Below are positions 1 through 6,437 of a stretch of DNA of 7,031 nt, one piece after another. Position 1 is the first letter of the stretch. Every line of letters starts with the position of its first letter. The notes under the pieces were generated by a model. It was not told where the DNA came from. It worked only from the letters and a program-made list of their open reading frames with translations, and ran no database searches. Source of the DNA: Acidobacteriota bacterium (GTDB taxonomy: Bacteria > Acidobacteriota > UBA890 > WLXD01). Location of the stretch: the NCBI GenBank assembly GCA_022571615.1, contig JACZXM010000152.1, positions 1 through 7,031 on the forward strand. Reading direction: 5' to 3'. Both the position numbers and the translations under genes were made by a program.

Positions 1-609
1 GTTCACCACCCCGTGGAGGTGATGAAGCGGTAGCACGTGCAGGATTCGATCCTCGGGGCGCCACTCCCATGCTTGAACCAGGGCCTCGATTTGCGCCTCG
101 ATGTTGGAGTGGGTGGTGACCACGCCCTTGGGCCGCCCGGTCGTCCCGCTGGTGTAGACCATCATGGCCCGACGTGCCGGATCGATCTGGGGCAGCAACG
201 GGTCCCGGCAGCCAAGCTCGGGCTCCGTGGTGAGCAGCAGCACGCGGCATCGCCGCCCTTGGACGGCTTGATCAACCCGGTCGCGCAATGCCTCCTCGGC
301 AAGCACACACAAGGGTGCCGCATCCTCGATCAGTCGGGCAATCTCGGGAACTGGATACGAGAGCGCCAAGGGCACGGCGACCCCTCCCGCGCGCCAGACT
401 CCCCATTGCGCCGCGACATGAGCAAACCCCGGCGCGATCTGAAACGCGACCCGTTCCTCCCGCAGGTCGTCGCCGCCCTCCAGGAGCCGAGCCGCCACCG
501 CCGCCGAGCACTCGAGCAGCTCGGCGTAGGTGTGCGCGCCGGCCTGATCGTGAATCGCAACGCGCTCGGCGTTCCGGCTTGCACGTTCGATGAGCTCGAG
601 CTGTGGCAT
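1..609 (-). CDS. AMP-forming acyl-CoA synthetase, MatB/ACSF3-like (N-terminal part, cut by window edge)
   Basis: The reverse strand reads without a stop from ATG at 609 to the window edge, giving 203 residues of a protein that is usually about 500 long. The adenylate-forming family signature is unmistakable: the P-loop YTSGTTGRPKGV lies at residues 152-163, followed by VTTHSNI and then HVLPLHHLHG at 191-200. The wording of the last two blocks is that of the malonyl-CoA synthetase (MatB) / ACSF3 branch. These enzymes activate a carboxylic acid with ATP to an acyl-adenylate and transfer it to CoA in the cytoplasm. The substrate is my inference from similarity, because the acid-binding pocket and C-terminal lysine lie outside the window. 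The ATG at 609 fits the family N-terminus (a short lead into RASRNAERVAIHD), but no clear Shine-Dalgarno precedes it. The gene is divergent from the PadR gene at 818, so the two could share control sequences. Antisense open frames here are shadows. Confidence 0.9.
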   Translation of the reverse strand, partial: MPQLELIERASRNAERVAIHDQAGAHTYAELLECSAAVAARLLEGGDDLREERVAFQIAPGFAHVAAQWGVWRAGGVAVPLALSYPVPEIARLIEDAAPLCVLAEEALRDRVDQAVQGRRCRVLLLTTEPELGCRDPLLPQIDPARRAMMVYTSGTTGRPKGVVTTHSNIEAQIEALVQAWEWRPEDRILHVLPLHHLHGVVN

Positions 610-817
610 GACTTGGTGGTCAGACTGGCCGGATTGTGGAGGCGAGGCCAGAACTGTAGCAGGCCACAGTTTGCAGCGAGGGTGGGCAGCGGCGTTGGCA
701 TCTTTCGGTCGGTTTTCTTGAAACCTGTTCTCTATGCTTTGCGTTACATAGTATGTGTCGCGAAATATTCTACGGAGAGACTTCCGACCCCGGCCCACAC
801 GACCAGTTGGAGAGGGA
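610..817. promoter_or_regulatory. Divergent intergenic control region with PadR-like palindrome
   Basis: This 208-base gap separates the divergent CoA-ligase and PadR genes. Its 710-775 part is distinctly AT-richer than its surroundings. It holds a perfect palindrome ACATA-G-TATGT at 746-756, flanked by GCG at 741-743 and CGC at 759-761, giving a 21-base near-palindrome with two mismatched pairs. A smaller inverted repeat, GGTTT-N5-AAACC, lies at 711-725. PadR proteins bind dyads built on ATGT/ACAT-like half sites, so 741-761 is a reasonable operator for the adjacent regulator. I could not fix a convincing sigma-70 promoter: TTGAAA at 718-723 and TAGTAT at 749-754 are spaced too far apart (25 bases), and TATTCT at 766-771 lacks a good partner. 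The stretch 610-710 shows nothing recognisable. Confidence 0.5.
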
Positions 818-1162
818 ATGAGAGTCGAACGAGAGCTGATGCGTGGCGCCGGACCGGCGGCCGTCCTGCGCCTGCTGGAGCAACGCGAGATGTACGGCTA
901 TGAGCTCGTCGAGGCGCTCGGCAGCCGCACCGAGGGCGTTCTGGCCATGGGCCAGTCGACGCTGTACCCGCTGCTCTACAACCTCGAAGCAAAGAAGCTG
1001 ATCCGCGGTCGATGGAAGACCGCCGGCTCGGGCCGGCGTCGTAAGTACTACTCGCTGACCGCGATGGGCACGGCGCGGTTGAAGCTACACCGTCAGCAAT
1101 GGCAAGAGTTATTTGCCGCCATGCACGGACTGGGCCTCGTGCAACCGGACACCGAGGGCTGA
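818..1162 (+). CDS. PadR-family transcriptional regulator (PadR 1), paired with the ADOP permease
   Basis: This 114-residue protein is a winged helix-turn-helix regulator of the PadR family. It has the family core EQREMYGYELVEAL, then MGQSTLYPLLYNLEAKKLIRG (recognition helix) and the wing SGRRRKYYSLTAMG, followed by a C-terminal helix LKLHRQQWQELFAAM used for dimerisation. PadR proteins are usually about 110 residues, so it is complete. I chose ATG 818 because GGAGAGGG lies just upstream at 809-816. The frame is open back to 755, but that extension looks unlike the family and overlaps the putative operator. ATG 839 is another possible start. The stop is three bases before the permease ATG at 1166, so the two are almost certainly one translationally coupled operon. 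By family precedent it should repress this operon; its ligand is unknown. Confidence 0.92.
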   Translation: MRVERELMRGAGPAAVLRLLEQREMYGYELVEALGSRTEGVLAMGQSTLYPLLYNLEAKKLIRGRWKTAGSGRRRKYYSLTAMGTARLKLHRQQWQELFAAMHGLGLVQPDTEG

Positions 1163-1165
1163 ACC

Positions 1166-3931
1166 ATGAACCGAAGTGAGGCGATACGGGCCGATGTGGC
1201 CCACCTGCTGGAACAGACGGATCTGCCGGGGTCGATTCGCGACCGAATCATCGGGACGGTCGATGGCGCCAGGCTGGGCGCGATCGAAGGAGTCGATGTT
1301 GCCCGCGAGCTGATCGCACATTTCGAGGACGGGTTGGACGCCGGACATGATGCGGATGACCTACTGGGCGCATTCGGTGACGACACCGTCGCAGCGCAAA
1401 TGATCGAACGGATCAAACGTGCCGCTCGAGCCCGATCCGATGCCGAAGAAAGGCTGGGCTCGCGGGGCGACTCGATCGTATTCGTGCTGTTGCGCGATCT
1501 GCGCTACGGTGCCCGCCGCCTGGCGCAGAGTCCCGGGTTTACCCTCACCGCGATCGTGTCGCTAGCGCTCGGGATCGGCGCCAATACCGCCATCTTCAGC
1601 ATCGTGAATTCGCTGCTGCTGACCGACTTGCCCTACGAGGATTCGGACGCGCTCGTGAACGTGTACGAGTACATGCCTGAGTTTCCGAACAGTGTCCTCT
1701 CGTATCCGGACTACCGCGACTTGCGCGATGGCACGCGCGATGTCTTCTCGGATGTCTCGGCGATGACGGTGAAGCCGCTGGCCATCGATACCGACAGCGG
1801 CATCGAGAGGCGACTTGGCGAGTTGGTCTCGGGCAACTATTTCTCAATCCTGGGCCTGCGCCCTGCTGCCGGCCGTCTGTTAGGGCCGGAGGATGACATC
1901 GCTCCGGGGACCCACCCAGTGGTGGTTCTCAGTCATGGCTACTGGCAGCGGCAGTACGATGGCGACCCTGGTGTCGTCGGCAAGAGCGTCCGTATCAACG
2001 GCGCACCCTACACCATCGTGGGCGTCGCTCCCGAATCGCACAAGGGCACCATCCGGGGCCTGGAGCCGGACATCTATGCCCCGATCATGATGGCGCAGGC
2101 GATCGAAGGAAGCTCGACCGACCGGCTCGAGGAACGCGCGATGTACGCGATCTTCCCGAGGGCGCGGCTCCGCCCCGGTGTGACCCTCGAGCAGGCCCGG
2201 CAGGCGACGAGCGTCGTGGAGCAGGAACTGCGACAGATCTACCCCGACATCTGGCACGACGAGGACAAGTTCGTCCTCATACCGACGCGCGATGTGGTGG
2301 TGTTTCCGATGTTCGACGGCGCTGTCAAGGCCGGAGCCTGGCTGCTGCTGGCGGTAGTCGGTCTGGTCTTGCTGATCGCTTGCGCCAACCTGGCGAGCTT
2401 TCTTCTCGCCCGCGCCGTGGACCGGCGCAAGGAAATTGCCATTCGCCTGGCGCTAGGAGCCACCCGCGGCAAACTCATCGGGCAGCTACTGGTCGAGACC
2501 GCATTGCTAGCGCTGCTCGGGGGAGCCGCCGGCGTCGGCCTCGCCTTCTGGATGCTCGCGTCGCTCGGCAGCGCCCCACTTCCCTTTCCGATCCCGATGG
2601 CCTTCGACTTTGCCATCGACGGCACGGTGCTCGCCTTCAGCCTCGCCGTGTCGTTGCTCGCCGGTCTGTTGTTCGGCCTGGCCCCGGCGCTGCAGGCAAC
2701 CCGCCCCGACATGGTCTCCACCCTACGCGACGAAACCGCAGGAGCCGGGGGTGGAGGCCGCCTATCGTTACGGAACACGCTGGTGGTCGGCCAGGTCGCG
2801 GTGTCGGTCGTATTGCTGGTGAGCGCCGGCCTGTTTCTTCGAAGCCTCCAGGGCGTCTACGCCACCGACCCCGGGTTCGGCCGCGAGCCTTCAGCGATCC
2901 TCAGCTTCAGTATTCCAGTAAGCCGATATAACGCCGAGGAGGGTCTCGCCCTGTTGGGTTCACTCCGACAACGCCTCTCCGCGCTGCCCGGCGTCGAGGC
3001 GGTAGGAGCGATCAGCAACTTGCATCTGAACCAGGTAAACACGTTCTTCCTCGACGTCATCGTCGACGGAGTGCCACCACCGCCCGGACGCGACGCCCAC
3101 CGCGTTGACTGGGCAACCGCCGATGCGCCGTTCCTCGAGGCGGCCGGGATCTCGCTGCTGCGCGGCCGTAATTTCGATCCCAGCGACACCGTGGACGGTG
3201 CCCAGGTCATCATCATCAGCGAGGCTTTCGCGCAACGCTTCTGGTCCGGCGAGGCGGCCATCGGCCGGACCGTTCGTACGCCGGAGGGTGCGGAGCTGAC
3301 GGTCGTTGGCATCGCTTCCGACACCAAGGTCAGATCGCTCGGCGAGTCGCCGAGACCGTTCCTGTATCGGCCGATGAGCCAGAACTACGAGCAGGGCGTG
3401 ACGTTCGTCGCACGCACCTCGCGCGATCCCAAGGCGACGGCGCTAGCGATGCTGAGGACGCTACGCACCCTGGCACCCGACCTGGTTGTCTGGGAAACGA
3501 AGACCATGGACGACCACCTCGCCGTCGTCCGATCCCCGGCCCGCCTGTTGGCGATCGCCTTCGGGGTCTTCGCCGCCCTGGCGATCGGTCTCGTGGCGAT
3601 CGGTCTGTATGGTCTGGTCAGCTACACCCAGTCACAGCGCGTACGCGAGGTCGGCATCCGCATGTCGCTGGGCGCGGACGCGCGCTCGGTCGTGGCGCTA
3701 CTGATCGCCAGCGGCATGAAGCTCGTGGCGATCGGCGGCATCGTCGGTCTGGTCGGTGCGTTCGGTGCCTCGCGACTGCTGAGCGGGTTGCTCTATGGGG
3801 TCGAGGCAACCGATCCGCTCACCTTCGTCGGCGTCGTCGTCCTGCTGGTCAGCATCGCTCTGCCCGCGGCGTGGATACCCGCACGGCGGGCGAGTCGCAT
3901 CAACCCGGTCGAGGCACTCCGCAGTGAGTGA
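1166..3931 (+). CDS. ADOP-type ABC transporter permease (duplicated FtsX/MacB-like permease)
   Basis: This 921-residue inner-membrane protein has the layout of acidobacterial duplicated orphan permeases. Residues 1-105 form a soluble, charged helical prefix. The core opens with LRDLRYGARRLAQSPGF, and TM1 lies near 127-151. A MacB-like periplasmic domain follows (about 155-385), then an FtsX domain with three TMs (about 391-416, 438-464, 487-510). A second copy follows: TM near 536-556, periplasmic domain 565-785, and a second FtsX domain with TMs near 793-820, 842-870 and 882-903. The coupling-helix motif occurs twice, as RKEIAIRLALGATRGKL (421-437) and REVGIRMSLGADARSV (827-842). The C-terminus ARRASRINPVEALRSE is characteristic. 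Proteins of this class have no fused ATPase, and none is encoded in this window. The exported substrate is unknown; MacB/LolC relatives use mechanotransmission for efflux or lipoprotein handling. ATG 1166 has GAGGG at 1154-1158. The gene looks full length. Confidence 0.95.
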   Translation: MNRSEAIRADVAHLLEQTDLPGSIRDRIIGTVDGARLGAIEGVDVARELIAHFEDGLDAGHDADDLLGAFGDDTVAAQMIERIKRAARARSDAEERLGSRGDSIVFVLLRDLRYGARRLAQSPGFTLTAIVSLALGIGANTAIFSIVNSLLLTDLPYEDSDALVNVYEYMPEFPNSVLSYPDYRDLRDGTRDVFSDVSAMTVKPLAIDTDSGIERRLGELVSGNYFSILGLRPAAGRLLGPEDDIAPGTHPVVVLSHGYWQRQYDGDPGVVGKSVRINGAPYTIVGVAPESHKGTIRGLEPDIYAPIMMAQAIEGSSTDRLEERAMYAIFPRARLRPGVTLEQARQATSVVEQELRQIYPDIWHDEDKFVLIPTRDVVVFPMFDGAVKAGAWLLLAVVGLVLLIACANLASFLLARAVDRRKEIAIRLALGATRGKLIGQLLVETALLALLGGAAGVGLAFWMLASLGSAPLPFPIPMAFDFAIDGTVLAFSLAVSLLAGLLFGLAPALQATRPDMVSTLRDETAGAGGGGRLSLRNTLVVGQVAVSVVLLVSAGLFLRSLQGVYATDPGFGREPSAILSFSIPVSRYNAEEGLALLGSLRQRLSALPGVEAVGAISNLHLNQVNTFFLDVIVDGVPPPPGRDAHRVDWATADAPFLEAAGISLLRGRNFDPSDTVDGAQVIIISEAFAQRFWSGEAAIGRTVRTPEGAELTVVGIASDTKVRSLGESPRPFLYRPMSQNYEQGVTFVARTSRDPKATALAMLRTLRTLAPDLVVWETKTMDDHLAVVRSPARLLAIAFGVFAALAIGLVAIGLYGLVSYTQSQRVREVGIRMSLGADARSVVALLIASGMKLVAIGGIVGLVGAFGASRLLSGLLYGVEATDPLTFVGVVVLLVSIALPAAWIPARRASRINPVEALRSE

Positions 3932-3961
3932 CGATAGTGCTCTTGATGTCATCTGGGTGCA

Positions 3962-4130
3962 ACCTCGAGCAGGTGTTCCTGTCAAACGTGTGGCACCGCT
4001 GGTGGCCTGGGTAGGCGTACGACGTGATGAGTTCGAGTGGACTACCGGTGAACCCGACGCGTACCACCACACGTCCGACTGGCCGACTCCGATCCGGCGC
4101 ACGTTGTACGCCGACTGCGGCACTTCTGCG
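3962..4130 (+). pseudogene. Decayed GFA-family (CENP-V/GFA, zinc-binding) gene fragment
   Basis: Between the permease stop and the next promoter no intact gene is visible, but one stretch reads as a piece of a GFA-family protein. In one frame, 3974-3991 encodes C-S-C-Q-T-C, matching the family's C-H-C-x-x-C zinc ligands. The next frame, from 3993, continues with APLVAWVGVRRDEFEW, then TTGEPDAYHHTS and ADCGTS near 4110-4127. This is the usual order: the 'GAPfvaW', 'F.W..GEP' and 'FCxxCGT' blocks. The change of frame, the loss of the 'RRxSG' residues between the two blocks, and a tyrosine (4107-4109) where the first cysteine of the last CxxCG normally stands all point to decay. No start codon or N-terminal C-x-C block is present, and the C-terminus is unrecognisable. 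GFA proteins are small zinc proteins related to glutathione-dependent formaldehyde-activating enzyme. This identification rests on motif memory only. Confidence 0.5.
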
Positions 4131-4189
4131 CCTTCAGCGTTCACCGGTCGCCGTCTTGCTCGCCAGCGGCACTTGATCGTCGCGATGGG

Positions 4190-4219
4190 TTGCGTGTGAT
4201 CTCGGTCCATATATATGAT
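4190..4219 (+). promoter_or_regulatory. Candidate sigma-70-like promoter of PadR 2
   Basis: TATGAT at 4214-4219 matches the -10 consensus at five of six positions. TTGCGT at 4190-4195 is a weak -35 (three of six) with an 18-base spacer. A start point about 7-10 bases after the -10 would fall at 4226-4229, on or next to the ATG at 4229. The AT-rich block stands out sharply in otherwise GC-rich DNA. Confidence 0.45.
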
Positions 4220-4244
4220 CTCATATACATGGAATCATATACAT
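4208..4244. promoter_or_regulatory. Cluster of palindromes and a 10-bp direct repeat over the PadR 2 start (putative operator)
   Basis: Three overlapping symmetries are visible. CATATATATG (4208-4217) is a perfect palindrome. TATATGA-TC-TCATATA (4212-4227) is an inverted repeat with perfect 7-base arms. TCATATACAT occurs twice as a direct repeat at 4221-4230 and 4235-4244, a 14-base period. The cluster overlaps the candidate -10 element and runs into the first five codons of PadR 2, as expected of an autoregulatory operator. Assignment to PadR 2 is inference from position and from the ATAT/ACAT-rich half sites known for the family. Confidence 0.5.
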
Positions 4245-4582
4245 CCGACCGATCGCTACCCTTGCGGCGCAACTGGTTCCACATCCTCCTGGCGCTGTCA
4301 CGAGGCGCCGCGCACGGCTATGCGGTGATGAAGGAAGTCCAAGCCCACAGCGGTGGTGGCGTGCGCCTGTGGCCGGCGACGCTGTACGGCGCCCTGCGGG
4401 ACATGGCCGACGGCGGCCTGATCGAGGAGGTTCCGGCTTCGCAGAGCACGGCGACCGATGCACGCGAGCGGCGCAGCTATCGCATCACCGCCGCCGGCAG
4501 CAAGGCACTGAACGCCGAGGCAAAGCGGCTGGCCGCGCTGGTGAGCCTGGTGCGCGACAGCGACCCGGCAGGCACGGTCTGA
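4229..4582 (+). CDS. PadR-family transcriptional regulator (PadR 2)
   Basis: The 117-residue product is a PadR winged-helix protein: WFHILLALSRGAAHGYAVMKEV, then the recognition-helix block RLWPATLYGALRDMADGGLIEE, a wing around ERRSYRITAAGSKAL, and a C-terminal helix AEAKRLAALVSLVRDS. It belongs to the subgroup whose members read 'HGYAxMxEVxxxTGGxVRLxPGTLYGxL' and usually sit just ahead of a permease with a prefix domain. The Trp in LWPATLYG replaces the usual Gly. I take ATG 4229 as the start because it matches the family N-terminus. There is no Shine-Dalgarno, only an AT-rich operator-like block, so leaderless translation is likely. A TTG at 4190 in the same frame would add 13 residues that look like translated promoter. 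It is followed two bases later by the ORF at 4585, and therefore probably heads an operon with it and the propeller gene. Confidence 0.9.
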   Translation: MESYTSDRSLPLRRNWFHILLALSRGAAHGYAVMKEVQAHSGGGVRLWPATLYGALRDMADGGLIEEVPASQSTATDARERRSYRITAAGSKALNAEAKRLAALVSLVRDSDPAGTV

Positions 4583-4584
4583 GG

Positions 4585-4857
4585 ATGGGGCCGCCGCTTT
4601 CCGTCCGCCTGGCACTCAGCTCCTACCGGGCGCTGACCCGACTACTGCCCCGCCGCGATTGCGCACACCGGGAGGAGACCCTGCTGCTCGCGCGCACGCT
4701 CCTGACCAAGGCCTGGGAACAGGGCGGTCTTGCCGAGCTGCCGAGCCGGCGAGGTCGGCGTTGCTCTCCACAAGCGACATTCAACCTGGCGGCGTACCCA
4801 GGACCAATGTTCAAAGTCAGGGTTCCGGCCGGGGAGCAAGACGACACAAGGAGCTGA
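4585..4857 (+). pseudogene. Short ORF resembling a truncated permease-prefix domain
   Basis: The 90-residue frame begins two bases after PadR 2. Its first ~55 residues, SYRALTRLLPRRDCAHREETLLLARTLL and on through AWEQGGLAELPSRRGR (quoted here as two blocks), resemble the prefix helix bundle that starts many PadR-linked ADOP permeases ('LYRALLRLYPRxFRxxYxxEM'). That domain normally leads into a ~700-800 residue membrane protein. Here the similarity fades near 4755, and the frame ends at 4855-4857 with no membrane segment, so the permease core seems to have been lost by deletion. The N-terminus is in the expected genomic place, which supports this reading. The residual frame is open and packed two bases from the next gene, so it could still be translated, if only to carry ribosomes to the GTG at 4860. 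It may instead be a real small protein of unknown function. Confidence 0.5.
4848..4853 (+). promoter_or_regulatory. Ribosome binding site of the beta-propeller gene
   Basis: AAGGAG ends six bases before GTG 4860 and lies inside the last codons of the upstream ORF. It is the strongest Shine-Dalgarno in the window, and it decides the start in favour of GTG 4860 over the ATG at 4659 in the same frame. Confidence 0.8.
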
Positions 4858-4859
4858 TC

Positions 4860-6098
4860 GTGCAAGACAGCACGCGCACGCGCGACGTCCTCACCCGAAA
4901 GACTGAAGTGGCTCCGGAGCGCCAACGCGCCCGCAGGACTCGACACTGCCTGATCGTGCTCGGCCTGTGCGTGGCCCATTCTTCGAGTACGGCGGGGTGG
5001 ACGGGGGCTGACCGGGAAATCCTCCGGTCGGTGCACGGTGATGAGCGAGGTGAGGTAGCTACGAGCGTTGTTGAGCTTGACGATGGAGGGTTCCTGGTCG
5101 CGGGCTACGAGTACGACGATTGGGACAGCGAGTGGGACGCGCTCATTCTCCGTGTCGCGCCTGACGGACGCCAGCTCTGGCGCCACTCGAGCGACCGGCC
5201 GGGCGACGACTATGCGTGGGTGGTACGCGAGGCAGGGCAAGATCGCTTCGTCATCGTAGGCACGCAGTCGACTGACGCTGGTGGCACGGCCGGATTCATG
5301 GAATGCATCGATGGCGAGGGCAGGCAGGTCTGGCGTCGGACGTATGCAAGGTCAGGCAGCGACGTACTGTGGGCCGCCGAACGGGCCCCAGATGGTGGTT
5401 TCTTTCTCGCGGGCCAGACCGAGCGCGAGGGCGCTGGAGATCTCGACTTCCTCGTCGTGCGTACCGACATGCAGGGACACGAGCTGTGGTCGCGAGCGTT
5501 CGGCTCTCCGGCGATCGAGCGCGCATTCGGGATCGACCTGAGTCCCGATGGCGGAGTGCTCGCGGCGGGTCTGCAGGGAGAGAGCGAGGAGACGGCGAAC
5601 ATCCTGCTCCTGCGCGTGGACGCCGGCGGGAACGAGCTCTGGCGACGAGCCATAACGGGTGAGCGGTTCGACGTCGCGCACGATGTCCAACGGATTGCAG
5701 ATGGGGGGTTCGTCGTTTCCGGGTATACCAGCAGCTACGGACCCGGCGACCAGGACGGTTTCTTGATGCGCCTGTCGGCGGACGGGCGCATGCTCTGGAT
5801 GCGGACCTACGGGGATACCGGCGAAGATCGGATCCTACACGTGGCGCCGATGGCCGATGGTGGGTTCGCCCTGGTTGGCTATTCCAAGCACGGACCTGGG
5901 GAGAACTGGGATCTCATCGTCCGACGGGTTGGCCGCAACGGTGAGCTAGTCTGGTCACACCGCTCTGGAGGTGCCCATCCCGTCCTGGGGAAGGACATCG
6001 TCGCGGGACGGGATGGGTCGGTGATCGCGGTGGGCAGCTCACAGAGCGAGCACCCTCCTTACGATGACGTAATCATCCTCCGTCTCAGCGACGGCTAG
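4860..6098 (+). CDS. Secreted seven-repeat beta-propeller protein
   Basis: The 412-residue product starts at GTG with AAGGAG six bases upstream. The frame is open back to 4659, but that part is the shadow of the preceding ORF. After a long basic n-region (residues 1-29), CLIVLGLCVA (30-39) and SSSTAG form a likely Sec signal peptide cleaved near 45. LGLC is not a good lipobox. The rest is seven repeats of 51-52 residues, each running 'D-x-A-x-x-V...DGGFxVxGxT...D-x-L-x-x-R-x-D-x-x-G-x-x-L-W'. The closing L/V-W pairs lie at residues 106-107, 157-158, 209-210, 260-261, 312-313 and 364-365, and the last blade ends at IILRLSDG. Seven even repeats indicate a complete seven-bladed propeller in the periplasm or outside the cell. 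No catalytic motif is visible; such proteins usually bind ligands or partners. It probably belongs to the PadR 2 operon. It is not a permease, so a functional link to PadR 2 is uncertain. Confidence 0.85.
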   Translation: MQDSTRTRDVLTRKTEVAPERQRARRTRHCLIVLGLCVAHSSSTAGWTGADREILRSVHGDERGEVATSVVELDDGGFLVAGYEYDDWDSEWDALILRVAPDGRQLWRHSSDRPGDDYAWVVREAGQDRFVIVGTQSTDAGGTAGFMECIDGEGRQVWRRTYARSGSDVLWAAERAPDGGFFLAGQTEREGAGDLDFLVVRTDMQGHELWSRAFGSPAIERAFGIDLSPDGGVLAAGLQGESEETANILLLRVDAGGNELWRRAITGERFDVAHDVQRIADGGFVVSGYTSSYGPGDQDGFLMRLSADGRMLWMRTYGDTGEDRILHVAPMADGGFALVGYSKHGPGENWDLIVRRVGRNGELVWSHRSGGAHPVLGKDIVAGRDGSVIAVGSSQSEHPPYDDVIILRLSDG

Positions 6099-6114
6099 AG
6101 TTGGCCTGATCACG

Positions 6115-6437
6115 ATGACACGACACACACTCGGAGCCCTCGAGCAGCAGGTCCTGTTGGCGATGATGCGGCTTGGATCCGACACCTACGCGGTGCCGAT
6201 CGTCGTCGAGCTCCGGGAGCGGACGGGGCGCGGTCTTTCCCGGCCGTTTACGTAGCACTCCGTCGCATGGAGAAGCGTGGCTTGCTGAGCTCCCGGCTCG
6301 TTCCGCCGCAACCGAACGAGCGGGGGCGTGAGCGACGCTACTTCCAGATCGAGCCCGCGGCGGTAGCGCAGCTTCAGGAGGCCAAGCGTGCCCTCGTGCG
6401 CCTCTGGCACGAGCTGGAAGGACTCGACGAAGCGTGA
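6115..6437 (+). pseudogene. PadR-family regulator (PadR 3), interrupted by a one-base frameshift
   Basis: From ATG 6115 the frame reads MTRHTLGALEQQVLLAMMRL, then SDTYAVPIVVELRERTGRGL, and hits TAG at 6253-6255 after 46 codons. The adjacent frame continues the family perfectly from 6243: AVYVALRRMEKRGLLSSRL, then RGRERRYFQIEPAAVAQL and a C-terminal helix, with TGA at 6435-6437. One extra G in the run at 6242-6243 (CGGCC to CGGGCC) would give GLSRAVYVALRRME and a normal protein of 107 residues. So this is a full-length PadR gene broken by a single-base deletion, either a recent mutation or a sequencing/consensus error. It lies 16 bases after the propeller stop with only a weak Shine-Dalgarno, and its stop overlaps the next ATG by one base (TGATG), as in an intact PadR-permease operon. 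Confidence 0.85.

Noticed and set aside
755..817. In-frame upstream start for PadR 1
   Set aside because: The added 21 residues do not resemble the family, there is no ribosome site before it, and it overlaps the palindrome. ATG 818 has GGAGAGGG in the right place.
37..903. 288-codon open frame on the plus strand over the left part of the window
   Set aside because: It is antisense to the clear acyl-CoA synthetase frame (P-loop, HVLPLHHLHG), runs across the divergent promoter region and the start of PadR 1, and has a low-complexity Arg/Pro-rich product.
2239..2778. 179-codon minus-strand frame inside the permease gene
   Set aside because: Ser/Ala/Arg-rich shadow of the long permease frame, typical of GC-rich DNA.
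3932..3961. Possible terminator after the ADOP permease
   Set aside because: I found no GC-rich stem followed by a T run here or up to 4190.
3795..4199. 134-codon plus-strand frame overlapping the permease C-terminus
   Set aside because: The first third is an out-of-frame shadow of the permease. Only the part from about 3993 carries family-like sequence, and that is better described as a broken GFA fragment.
3698..4210. 170-codon minus-strand frame over the end of the permease gene and the intergenic region
   Set aside because: No motif and no ribosome site. The coding signal on the plus strand explains most of it.
4659..4859. Earlier ATG start for the propeller gene
   Set aside because: It would overlap the 4585-4857 ORF by 200 bases and put 67 more residues before the signal peptide. 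GTG 4860 has a strong AAGGAG at ideal distance.
4623..5240. 205-codon minus-strand frame
   Set aside because: It is antisense to the propeller gene and the prefix remnant, has no ribosome site and no recognisable motif.
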